From the NCBI GenBank assembly GCA_007125255.1, contig SLDM01000117.1, forward strand, positions 1 to 14,507: 14,507 nucleotides of DNA, in the 5' to 3' direction. Source of the DNA: Phycisphaerales bacterium. GTDB lineage: Bacteria; Planctomycetota; Phycisphaerae; Phycisphaerales; SM1A02. This document shows positions 8,764-14,507 of this stretch, one piece after another (position 1 is the first letter of the stretch; each line of letters opens with the position of its first letter). Made by a program: the position numbers and the translations under genes. Below the pieces are notes generated by a model, which saw only the letters and a list, made by a program, of their open reading frames with translations, was not told where the DNA came from and made no database searches.

Positions 8764-8847
8764 ACTCGAAGCCCGACTCGACGCCCGACTCGAAGCCCGA
8801 ATCGACGCCCGACTCGAAGCCCGACCTGACGCCCGACTCGACGCCCG
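8764..8847. repeat. Seven-copy 12-bp tandem repeat (actcgaMgcccg)
   Basis: Seven consecutive 12-bp units start at 8764, 8776, 8788, 8800, 8812, 8824 and 8836. Copies read actcgaagcccg or actcgacgcccg, partly alternating, which suggests a 24-bp higher-order unit. Only units 4 (aatcga) and 6 (acctga) deviate elsewhere. The 12-bp period keeps any frame open, which explains the long spurious open frames here. There are no spacers, so this is not a CRISPR array. Confidence 0.9.
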
Positions 8848-9143
8848 AACACCAGTTGATCGGCTGACCCGTCGGATCACTTCGCGGAAACCCCTCGAGC
8901 CGGTCGATCGCCCACCACCATGGGCTATCCCACCACCTTGTTATACCGGCCCGCCGCGGTTTTTCTTCGGCAAACTCGTCCGGATTGCGGGATTTTTGCC
9001 TCCGGCTGCGGCCTCGGCGCCGGGCCGCGACCGGATTCATCCCGCGGTGAATGTGATACGCTCCGCAAATCGCTCATCAGGAGCAGTGCACGCGCCGGGC
9101 ACGATTCGTCCCGGATCAATCGGAGCCCGGCTCAACCCAGGCC

Positions 9144-9155
9144 GGAGGAGAGAGG
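9144..9155 (+). promoter_or_regulatory. Ribosome binding site of the FG-GAP gene
   Basis: A purine run GGAGGAGAGAGG ends 6 nt before ATG 9162. It is the strongest Shine-Dalgarno-like site in the window and fixes this start. Confidence 0.75.
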
Positions 9156-9161
9156 TTCCCC

Positions 9162-10685
9162 ATGTCCCGATCACGTTTCGCCATCCACGCGCTCATCACC
9201 GGTGCCTCGATCGGCCTCTTCTGGGGTTGGGCCACGGGGGTTCTCATCGCCGAGGAAATCCCCGCCGAGGAGATTCCCGCCGACCAGGCCGATCTGACCC
9301 TGCCCGGCCCCTCCGCCCAGCAGTGGTTCGGCAGCGCGGTGCGCATGACGCCCGATCTCAGCGGCAACGGCCATGCCGACCTGGTCATCGGCGCCCCGCT
9401 GGCCGACCCGATCGCCTCCACCGGCCCCGGCCGGGCGTTCGTCTACGAAGGCGCGACCGGCACCCTGCTGTTCACTTTCGAAGGTGAGGCCGACGGCGAC
9501 CGCTTCGGCTCCGCCGTCGCCGGCATCGGCGACATCACCGGAAGCGGCGCCGGAGATCTGCTTTTCGGCGCTCCGGGCAGCGATGCCAACGGCACCGATG
9601 CCGGGCGGGCCTATGTCTATTCCGGCGAGACCGGGCAACTTATCCGCACCCACACCGGCGAAGAGGCCGGCGACTGGTTCGGCTTCTCCCTCACCGGCGT
9701 GGGGGATGTCAACGGCGATGGCGTGCCGGATTACATGATCGGCGCCCGCGCCCCCCAGAACGATCGGCTCGGCTTCGCCTACCTCTATTGCGGCGCGACG
9801 GGTGATCTCCTGCACCGGTTCGAAGGTGAGCAGCCCGCCACCCACTACGGCGCCTCGGTCGCCGGCGGTGGTGACCTCACCGGCAACGGCACTCCCGATC
9901 TCCTGGTCGGCGCGCCGTTCCACCCCGCACCCGGATTCTTCGGCGGACGCGTCTACGCCTATGCCGGCGACTCCTTCGAGGAGCTCTACCAGTTCACCGG
10001 TGAAGGTCAGTCCAATTTCTTCGGCCTTTCGATCGCGATCGTCGGCGACACCAACGGCGACGGTCACGCGGAGATGCTCATCGGCGCCGATGGCAACGGT
10101 GCGGCCGCGACCAATGCCGGGCGGGCGTACCTTTACTCCGGCAAGGATGGCGAACTGCTCGTCACCTGGGACGGCACCGAGGCCGGCGGACGGTTCGGAC
10201 GCAATCTCGCCCCGGCCGGGGATGTGAGCGGCGACGGCCATGCGGATCTTCTGATCGGCCAGCCCTCACCCGGCGGCTTCTTCGGCGGCTCCGGCACCGG
10301 CCGGGCGTTTGTGATCTCCGGCGCAACCGGCAAGACGCTGCGCACGTTCGCGGCCGTCGAAACCGATGACTTCTTCGGCTTCAACCTCGCCGGCGGTCTC
10401 GATGCCTCCGGCAACGGCGCGCCGGATCACCTCATCAGCGCCTACGCCAGCGACATCAATGGCACCCAGTCCGGCCGCGTCGACCTCTTCATCGGTGAGG
10501 ATCCCGCTTCCGGCGATCCCGCCGACCTGAACGATGACGGGGTCGTCAACGTCTTTGACCTTCTGATCCTGCTCGATGCGTGGGGGCCGTGTTTGCCGAA
10601 GGAGGGCTCGTGCGCGGCGGATCTCACCGGCGACGGAGCCGTGGACGTTTTCGACCTGCTCCTGCTGCTCGCGGCGTGGGGCTGA
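9162..10685 (+). CDS. Exported seven-repeat FG-GAP propeller with dockerin-like C-terminus
   Basis: This 507-residue protein begins with a signal peptide (hydrophobic about 8-29), then a short acidic EEIPAEEIPA duplication. Seven FG-GAP repeats follow, starting near residues 55, 114, 172, 228, 286, 344 and 404. The spacing is a regular 56-60, and each reads like FGxSVAGxGDxxGDGxxDLLIGAP, with an Asp-rich calcium-binding loop such as DVNGDGVPD. Seven evenly spaced repeats fit one closed seven-bladed beta-propeller like that of integrin alpha subunits. At the C-terminus are two dockerin-like EF-hand loops, DLNDDGVVNVFD (455-466) and DLTGDGAVDVFD (487-498), each followed by a Leu-rich helix ending in AWG. 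Cys477 and Cys484 between them could form a disulfide. The protein is probably secreted or surface-bound and calcium-stabilised; the ligand is unknown. No enzyme motif was seen. Confidence 0.88.
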   Translation: MSRSRFAIHALITGASIGLFWGWATGVLIAEEIPAEEIPADQADLTLPGPSAQQWFGSAVRMTPDLSGNGHADLVIGAPLADPIASTGPGRAFVYEGATGTLLFTFEGEADGDRFGSAVAGIGDITGSGAGDLLFGAPGSDANGTDAGRAYVYSGETGQLIRTHTGEEAGDWFGFSLTGVGDVNGDGVPDYMIGARAPQNDRLGFAYLYCGATGDLLHRFEGEQPATHYGASVAGGGDLTGNGTPDLLVGAPFHPAPGFFGGRVYAYAGDSFEELYQFTGEGQSNFFGLSIAIVGDTNGDGHAEMLIGADGNGAAATNAGRAYLYSGKDGELLVTWDGTEAGGRFGRNLAPAGDVSGDGHADLLIGQPSPGGFFGGSGTGRAFVISGATGKTLRTFAAVETDDFFGFNLAGGLDASGNGAPDHLISAYASDINGTQSGRVDLFIGEDPASGDPADLNDDGVVNVFDLLILLDAWGPCLPKEGSCAADLTGDGAVDVFDLLLLLAAWG

Positions 10686-10740
10686 AGATTGTCATTGGTT
10701 TTTCCGCGCGTTCTGCGCGTGTTCCCCTGACGAATCAGAA

Positions 10741-10750
10741 GGAAGGAAGG
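10741..10750 (+). promoter_or_regulatory. Ribosome binding site deciding the pepP start
   Basis: The purine run GGAAGGAAGG ends 9 nt before ATG 10760. The reading frame is open upstream to 10580, but that extension overlaps the FG-GAP gene's dockerin region in another frame and is Arg/Gly-rich, so ATG 10760 is preferred. Confidence 0.7.
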
Positions 10751-10759
10751 TTACGCTCG

Positions 10760-11992
10760 ATGCCCACGAAGTCGCCGCCGGAGATGCCGCTTACCGAATA
10801 CGCCGCCCGCCGCAGGAAAGTCCGGGCGCAGCTCAAGAAGTCGATCGGCGTCATCTTTGCCGGCCGGCCGCTCGATCATCTGCACGATGACTTCCGGCCC
10901 CACCCGCACTTTGAATATCTCACCGGTATCACCGATGAGCCGGAAGCAGTCCTCGTGCTCGATCCGGCCAACCCGGTCGAAGCGCGGCGGGAGATGCTGT
11001 TCCTGCGGCCGCTGAACCCGGAAGTCGAAAAATGGGACGGCTACCGGCTCGAAGTCAGCGCCAAGCTGCGCGAGAAGACCGGCTTCAAGGCGATCTTCCG
11101 CACGAGTCATCTGCCGCGCTTCCTCGGGGCCGCGGCGAAGCGGGCGAAGTCACTTGCCTGCCTGCATGACTTCGCCCGGTACGATCAGCCGATCTCGCCC
11201 GATCTGGAGCTCTTCGGCAAGCTGGAAGCGCGCATTCCCGGTCTCTCGATCGAAGATCAGACCGATCTTGTTCCCGCTCTGCGCGGCTCCAAGTCCTCCC
11301 ACGAAGTGAAGATGATCGAGTATGCGATCGACATCACCGCGGAAGGATTCAACGCGGCCTTCAAGAGCGTGAAGCCGGGGATGAACGAGTACGAGCTGCA
11401 GGAGTCGATCGAACACGCCTACCGCCGGCGCGGCGCCAGGCGGACGGCGTTCAACACGATCGCCGGCTCGGGGATCAACTCGACCGTGCTGCACTACCGC
11501 GCGAACGACCAGACGATCGAGGATGGCGCGCTGATCTGTATCGACTCCGGCGCGGTCTGGGGCGGGTACAGCGCGGACATCACCCGCACCATTCCCGCAA
11601 GTGGCCGGTTCACCGCGCGGCAGCGCGAGGTCTACGAGGTAGTCCTCAGCGCCCAGGAGGCCGCGATCAAGGCGTGCAAGCCCGGGGCGACGCTGACGGA
11701 GATCGACCGCGCGGCCCGGGCGGTGATCACCAAGGCCGGCTACGGCGACTTCTTTATCCACAGTATCGGCCATCATCTCGGTCTGGAGACGCACGACCAC
11801 GCGCCGGACGGACCGCTGAAAGCCGGCGCGGTCGTCACCATCGAACCGGGCATTTACCTGCCCGAGGAAGCGATCGGGATCCGGATCGAGGATGACATCC
11901 TGATCACGAAGGGCGGATCGCGGAACCTCTCGAAGCAGGTGCCGAAGACGGTGCGGGAGGTTGAGGAGACGATGGGGAGAGTGACGGAGTGA
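10760..11992 (+). CDS. pepP: Xaa-Pro aminopeptidase (M24B, aminopeptidase P)
   Basis: This 410-residue cytoplasmic metallopeptidase removes an N-terminal residue preceding proline. The N-terminal creatinase-like domain (about 10-165) contains the AMP_N pattern HFEYLTGITDEPEAVLVLDP. The C-terminal pita-bread domain begins about 175 (LRGSKSSHEVKMIEYAIDIT). All five dinuclear metal ligands are present: Asp262 (CIDSGA), Asp273 (SADITRT), His338 (SIGHHLGLETHD), Glu362 (TIEPGIY) and Glu377 (IRIEDD). The substrate-handling His245 (TVLHYRAND) and His345 are conserved too. Length is close to the roughly 440 residues of E. coli PepP. It lies 74 bp after the FG-GAP gene and could be cotranscribed, though no functional link is evident. 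Its last codons form part of an inverted repeat. Confidence 0.95.
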   Translation: MPTKSPPEMPLTEYAARRRKVRAQLKKSIGVIFAGRPLDHLHDDFRPHPHFEYLTGITDEPEAVLVLDPANPVEARREMLFLRPLNPEVEKWDGYRLEVSAKLREKTGFKAIFRTSHLPRFLGAAAKRAKSLACLHDFARYDQPISPDLELFGKLEARIPGLSIEDQTDLVPALRGSKSSHEVKMIEYAIDITAEGFNAAFKSVKPGMNEYELQESIEHAYRRRGARRTAFNTIAGSGINSTVLHYRANDQTIEDGALICIDSGAVWGGYSADITRTIPASGRFTARQREVYEVVLSAQEAAIKACKPGATLTEIDRAARAVITKAGYGDFFIHSIGHHLGLETHDHAPDGPLKAGAVVTIEPGIYLPEEAIGIRIEDDILITKGGSRNLSKQVPKTVREVEETMGRVTE

Positions 11993-12119
11993 CGGAGTGG
12001 GGGATATCCGGAACCGTGTGGATTACGAGTGAGTAGTGCAACTCTGTTTCTGTGATTGTCTGGCGGGGTTCCCCGCCGATCCCGCCCGCACTTCATTACT
12101 CAGTCACTTCGCTCTCCCC
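11974..12119. repeat. Imperfect inverted repeat spanning the pepP 3' end
   Basis: The left arm is 11974-11998 (ggggagag then tgacggagtgacggagt, which includes the pepP stop). The right arm is 12098-12119, whose reverse complement reads ggggagag then cgaagtgactgagt. The outer 8 bp are identical and the rest match with a 3-bp gap and two or three substitutions. The arms are about 100 bp apart. They flank the hairpin at 12062-12077. Confidence 0.55.
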
Positions 12120-12259
12120 TTTTTGTGCCTTCGCGTCTTTGCTGAGAATCTCTCGTCCGTGCGGGTCACGTGAGCAGAAGTCTGACGCGCCGTTGACCAT
12201 CGGTTGGTCCCGTCCCGAGCAACTTTGCCGGCAAGGAGACCCGCGCGGTGTGACTCGCC
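11993..12259. other. Convergent intergenic region between pepP and sigma gene
   Basis: This 267-bp stretch has no credible gene. It contains the right part of the inverted repeat, the strong hairpin at 12062-12077, a pyrimidine-rich stretch from about 12110 to 12160 (tttttgtgccttcgcgtctt), a small hairpin GACCA-n5-TGGTC (12195-12209) and the palindrome ttgccggcaa (12225-12234). The last two could help end the minus-strand sigma transcript. A plus-strand open frame (12052-12627) crosses it but runs antisense through the sigma gene. Confidence 0.55.
12062..12077. terminator. GC-rich hairpin between convergent genes
   Basis: ggcggggttccccgcc is a perfect 7+7 palindrome with a 2-nt centre (in practice a 6-bp stem with a 4-nt loop), 70 bp after the pepP stop. 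No T tract follows on either strand, so it is not a classical intrinsic terminator. Its position between convergent 3' ends suggests a bidirectional terminator or 3'-end stabiliser. Confidence 0.45.
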
Positions 12260-12820
12260 TCATGGTTGCCGCGGCGGGGAAGCGGGAGGCAGGGCGAGCA
12301 ACGCTCTGGCATTCTTTCGAAGCCGCTGCCAGCGGGAGCGTTCCGCCGCAATCGAAATGCCGAGTGCGTTGGCAATGTGGATGTGAGCCCGGCCGTCAAG
12401 ACGAAGTTGCAGCAATCGGCGATCATCCTCATCGAGCTGATTCATCAAGGCATCGAGCACCTGCTCATCCGGCTCCGCCGGCGAGTGTGACAACTGATCG
12501 ACTGACTCGCGGAAGAGTCGCTGAAGCGTCCGTTGTCGCCTTTGCTCAGCGCGAATCCTGTTCGATGCGATGTTCATCGCCATGCGGAGGGTGTAGCTCA
12601 CGAGTCCCTCTTCACTCATGGGCTTGAGCCGCCGGTCCATGTGCATCAGGTCAAGTCGCCGTGCGCAGGTCGAGAAGATGTCCTCTTCGTCGAACGCGGT
12701 CACGCCCGCGGCCCGGAGCTTTCCGCGCAAGCGTCTGATGATACGTGATTTATGCTTCGCAACCAGTGCGGCCAGCAGACTCCGATCGCGTCGTTCGTTG
12801 CGTCCCGAAAGCGTTTCCAT
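12260..12820 (-). CDS. ECF-type sigma-70 family RNA polymerase sigma factor
   Basis: From ATG 12820 this is a 186-residue protein with the two-domain ECF layout. Region 2 spans about 13-98: FDEEDIFSTCARRLDLM matches the core-binding helix, and the -10-recognition helix includes SYTLRMAMNIASNRIRAE. Region 4 spans about 118-175: LDALMNQLDEDDRRLLQLRLDG, then the helix-turn-helix IHIANALGISIAAERSRWQR, which reads the -35 element. The frame is open upstream to 13129, but that would place the start inside the divergent lipoprotein gene and would include the promoter at 12870-12898. GGGGA precedes ATG 12820 by about 7 nt, so the short form is preferred. No anti-sigma gene is visible beside it. The divergent lipoprotein genes are natural candidates for its targets (inference). 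The C-terminus ends in a short Pro-rich tail. Confidence 0.88.
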   Translation of the reverse strand: METLSGRNERRDRSLLAALVAKHKSRIIRRLRGKLRAAGVTAFDEEDIFSTCARRLDLMHMDRRLKPMSEEGLVSYTLRMAMNIASNRIRAEQRRQRTLQRLFRESVDQLSHSPAEPDEQVLDALMNQLDEDDRRLLQLRLDGRAHIHIANALGISIAAERSRWQRLRKNARALLALPPASPPRQP

Positions 12821-12869
12821 GATGAGTCCCCGGATTGCTGACGAATCTGATCGTCGGGCGGTGTTTAAC

Positions 12870-12898
12870 AAAATAGGGGCCCGTTCAGTCGGACTCAA
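12870..12898 (-). promoter_or_regulatory. Sigma-70-type promoter of the sigma factor gene
   Basis: On the minus strand, TTGAGT (12893-12898), a 17-bp spacer and TATTTT (12870-12875) give 4 of 6 matches at each hexamer with ideal spacing. The -10 end lies 49 nt upstream of ATG 12820, implying a leader of about 40 nt. It lies in the only clearly AT-rich patch nearby. Confidence 0.5.
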
Positions 12899-12970
12899 GG
12901 TCAGTCCGCGATTTCCGCTGTCTGGACCCGCAGGCGGCGTCGTTGCTGACCTCAAATCCGTTGTATTGCG

Positions 12971-12979
12971 TGGTACACT
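12971..12979 (+). promoter_or_regulatory. Weak extended -10-like element before the lipoprotein gene
   Basis: TGGTACACT matches an extended -10 (TGn followed by TACACT, 4 of 6), 92 nt upstream of ATG 13072. No acceptable -35 lies at the right distance, so this is only a candidate start for the lipoprotein transcript. Confidence 0.22.
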
Positions 12980-13060
12980 CGCTGTCGCGCGGTGCGGCAC
13001 GAGCATTTTCTGAAAGGGTCGCCCGCCGCTGAAGCGGCAGGCCGCCACGAGAAAACGATC

Positions 13061-13065
13061 GGAGG
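13061..13065 (+). promoter_or_regulatory. Ribosome binding site of the acidic lipoprotein gene
   Basis: GGAGG ends 6 nt before ATG 13072, a near-ideal Shine-Dalgarno that supports the start. Confidence 0.7.
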
Positions 13066-13071
13066 CCTCAC

Positions 13072-13938
13072 ATGCCAATGTTCCTGCGACAGAAAAACCT
13101 GGTCGGATGCTTTGCCGTGATCCTGGCATTGCTGGTTGTACTGCCTATGCCGTCATGTTCGTCATCTGGCACATTACGAGGAGGTGGAACATTCAAGGTG
13201 TTCGACCAGGAGTTCTGGTTCGAGTTTGAAATTGAGTGGGGAAAACCGTCGGAGAGTCTTCCACCGGGAAGTGTGTATCTGGGCACAATGACGTACAGGA
13301 ATCGGACTGTCGAAGTATACCGTGATCCTGACGGAAGGTACTGGATTAGATTTCCAGGCAGCAAGAAGTTCAATCCGATTGAAGACATGAACGATGATCT
13401 GAAAGATCAGCTGGATGACATGTGGGAATCTGTCAACGACAACGATGATCCTGACATTGTCTCCAAGAAATATGACAACATTGAAGTCATCGGAGAGCTC
13501 GATGGAAGAAATGTCGTCCACTACAACATGGTGCAAAGCGGCAACAGCCATGATGTGGTCGATCTGGGCGACATGGAATACGAGTTCGACTGGATCAATG
13601 ATACGGCTTCTCTGAGTTTCGTGCTGCCTGCCGACGCATCGCATAATTTCCAGGATCCATCAATGGGCCCGTTCTGGATGGTCAATTGGAATGCGGTCCA
13701 GAACGCCGATGGCAGCATTACGATAACCTACTGGGGAACAATCAACGAAGTTCTCGGGGCCTCAATGGCCCAGGGAATTGTAGAGATGGAGTACGAAGAC
13801 TCATACGGAGATGTGTACACCATCGAGATCGATAACTCATGGACCGCTGCATTCGTCTATGTCAACGGTGTACCAGCGCATGAGTTCATCGGTGGCGGAG
13901 AGTTTTCCGCGATCGCTTTGCAACCCAGTCAGGATTGA
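13072..13938 (+). CDS. Acidic lipoprotein of unknown function
   Basis: I do not recognise this 288-residue protein. It has a clear export signal: basic RQKNL, then a hydrophobic stretch at about 11-26, ending LPMPSC with Cys29 as the probable lipidated residue (Met at -3 and Pro at -2 are atypical). The mature part is strongly acidic and rich in aromatic beta-type segments. Examples are FWFEFEIEWGKP, TVEVYRDPDGRYWIRFP, an Asp/Glu-rich helical stretch at about 104-128 (MNDDLKDQLDDMWESV), EYEFDWINDTASLSFVLP and DGSITITYWGTINEV. This looks like a surface or periplasmic beta-rich protein. Sample lines of the gene run at 42-52% G+C against about two thirds in neighbouring genes, which suggests horizontal origin or relaxed constraint. 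It is divergent from the ECF sigma gene, and its stop is immediately followed by the next gene, implying one transcript. Confidence 0.75.
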   Translation: MPMFLRQKNLVGCFAVILALLVVLPMPSCSSSGTLRGGGTFKVFDQEFWFEFEIEWGKPSESLPPGSVYLGTMTYRNRTVEVYRDPDGRYWIRFPGSKKFNPIEDMNDDLKDQLDDMWESVNDNDDPDIVSKKYDNIEVIGELDGRNVVHYNMVQSGNSHDVVDLGDMEYEFDWINDTASLSFVLPADASHNFQDPSMGPFWMVNWNAVQNADGSITITYWGTINEVLGASMAQGIVEMEYEDSYGDVYTIEIDNSWTAAFVYVNGVPAHEFIGGGEFSAIALQPSQD

Positions 13939-14507
13939 ATGATGCGGATGTCAGCGGCGATCGCGCTTTGTTCGATATCGATCTTCGTTCAGTTCTCGAA
14001 CGGGTGTGCAACGACGTGTCGAGAATCGCCGCCGGAGGTATCCGTTTCCACGCCGCGGGAGCTCCTCGGGGCTCCCGTGGCCTCTGTGGCGATACCCTCT
14101 CGGGGCGGGGTAAGCGTGGGATGCGCGATGATCGTGAGTAATCGAAAGCTGCTGCTGACGTCCCATCAGATACGCAAATCTGCCGGGAGGATCTTCGTAG
14201 GCGGCCGCGAGCTGTCCTATCAGATTCACTCAACCGGTCAGGAAGATGCAGGGCCTGGCGGGTGGACGATCATCGAGGTTGACGATGATGTGGACTTTGC
14301 TGACGGTGCACTTCAGTTCGACATTGACTTTGATACGCCGTTGTCGAAGGGGACACTGCTGTACACCGTGTGGTTTCCCCAAACGATCGAATCCTTCGCC
14401 TTTCCGATTGAGTACCACCTCGGCGAACTGAACGTCGCCGAGATACGTGTCACGGAATCAATAGTTCTCGACCGTCCGGGCTATCCCGATCGGGACGAAC
14501 TCCTCGA
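13939..14507 (+). CDS. Trypsin-like fold lipoprotein, N-terminal part (possible pseudoprotease)
   Basis: The frame is open from ATG 13939, directly after the preceding stop, to the window edge: 189 complete codons, no stop, so the gene is truncated by the window. A weak AGGA (13931-13934) better suits the in-frame ATG at 13942. Residues 4-23 form a hydrophobic signal ending SNGC (Cys23), a probable lipobox. From about 46, VASVAIPSRGG-VSVGCAMIVSNRKLLLTSHQI resembles the first strands of chymotrypsin-fold peptidases, ending at the catalytic-His motif (LLTNHHV type). Here, however, the residue aligned with the catalytic His is Gln77, with His76 one position early. ADGALQFDIDFDTPLSKG (121-138) resembles the catalytic-Asp segment DLALLKLD...PLxxG, with Asp122 as the candidate, and YTVWFP the following VxxxGFP. 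The serine region lies beyond the window. Family assignment is by eye. Confidence 0.6.
   Translation, partial: MMRMSAAIALCSISIFVQFSNGCATTCRESPPEVSVSTPRELLGAPVASVAIPSRGGVSVGCAMIVSNRKLLLTSHQIRKSAGRIFVGGRELSYQIHSTGQEDAGPGGWTIIEVDDDVDFADGALQFDIDFDTPLSKGTLLYTVWFPQTIESFAFPIEYHLGELNVAEIRVTESIVLDRPGYPDRDELL
14053..14080 (+). other. Strong hairpin inside the protease-like coding region
   Basis: CCGCGGGAGC pairs with GCTCCCGTGG around an 8-nt loop (10 bp with one G-U), at codons 39-48 of the preceding entry's gene. It is not followed by a T tract. It lies in a locally GC-rich patch, while the coding frame continues through it without interruption. Confidence 0.45.

Larger units (their letters stand above)
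8562..9161. other. 600-bp divergent intergenic region
   Basis: This separates the minus-strand efflux operon from the plus-strand FG-GAP gene and should contain both promoters. It holds two inverted repeats (8626-8648, 8670-8682), the 12-bp tandem array (8764-8847) and, from 8938 on, a more mixed stretch with short T-runs. I found no confident sigma-70 hexamer pair for either gene. A 118-codon minus-strand open frame across the array (8684-9040) has repeat-driven SGVESGFE composition and no homology I recognise, so I leave it uncalled. Confidence 0.6.

Noticed and set aside
8764..8847. Possible CRISPR array
   Set aside because: Units are 12 bp and directly adjacent without spacers, and no cas gene is present.
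9171..10241. Minus-strand 356-codon open frame opposite the FG-GAP gene
   Set aside because: Gly/Ala/Glu-rich, it mirrors the repeat periodicity of the FG-GAP protein; the plus frame has the signal peptide, ribosome binding site and seven motifs.
10705..10719. CGCGC-n5-GCGCG hairpin between the FG-GAP gene and pepP as a terminator
   Set aside because: The stem is only 5 bp and has no T tract after it on the plus strand, so it is not convincing in GC-rich sequence.
10580..10759. 60-residue N-terminal extension of the aminopeptidase P frame
   Set aside because: It overlaps the dockerin-coding end of the upstream gene, is Arg/Gly-rich and lacks family similarity; the strong purine site at 10741-10750 selects ATG 10760.
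12052..12627. 191-codon plus-strand frame between pepP and the sigma gene
   Set aside because: More than half lies antisense to the sigma factor, and the rest covers intergenic repeat-like sequence with no recognisable protein pattern.
12821..13129. N-terminal extension of the sigma factor to a 289-residue protein
   Set aside because: It would start inside the divergent lipoprotein gene and translate the probable promoter; region 2 begins just after ATG 12820, which has a Shine-Dalgarno-like GGGGA.

Overview
The window is GC-rich (about two thirds G+C over most of its length) and probably comes from a planctomycete-like bacterium, possibly Phycisphaerae. I base this on gene style rather than a marker gene. 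The clues are an exported FG-GAP propeller ending in two dockerin-like EF-hand loops with the 'VFDLL...AWG' tail that I associate with planctomycetes, a kinesin-light-chain-type TPR fragment, several lipoprotein signals and a lone ECF sigma factor. There is no rRNA, tRNA, CRISPR, transposase or phage gene.

Layout. At the left edge (2-331, +) is the C-terminal end of a TPR protein, converging on a minus-strand pair: a membrane-bound or exported thioredoxin-fold protein (345-968) and, upstream of it, a membrane acyl desaturase (1048-2100). A 344-bp gap with a degenerate repeat array separates these from a three-gene minus-strand efflux operon read from 8561 down to 2445: periplasmic adaptor, RND pump, then TolC-type outer-membrane factor. 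The genes overlap by 4 bp and 65 bp, so they are probably translationally coupled and encode one complete tripartite pump. The leader upstream of this operon (8562-9161) carries two inverted repeats and a 7-copy 12-bp tandem array.

On the plus strand follow an exported seven-repeat FG-GAP/dockerin protein (9162-10685) and an M24B aminopeptidase P (10760-11992). The pepP 3' end lies in one arm of an imperfect inverted repeat, with a strong GC hairpin between the arms.

The right end differs. An ECF-type sigma factor (12260-12820, -) with a recognisable promoter faces away from two adjacent plus-strand genes. One is an acidic lipoprotein with no recognised domain (13072-13938), clearly lower in GC than its neighbours. 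The other begins directly after it (13939 to the window edge, no stop seen) and looks like a lipoprotein with a trypsin-like fold whose catalytic histidine position may be altered. This divergent sigma / lipoprotein / protease-like group is the best candidate for something undescribed. The rest is recognisable housekeeping, envelope and transport content.
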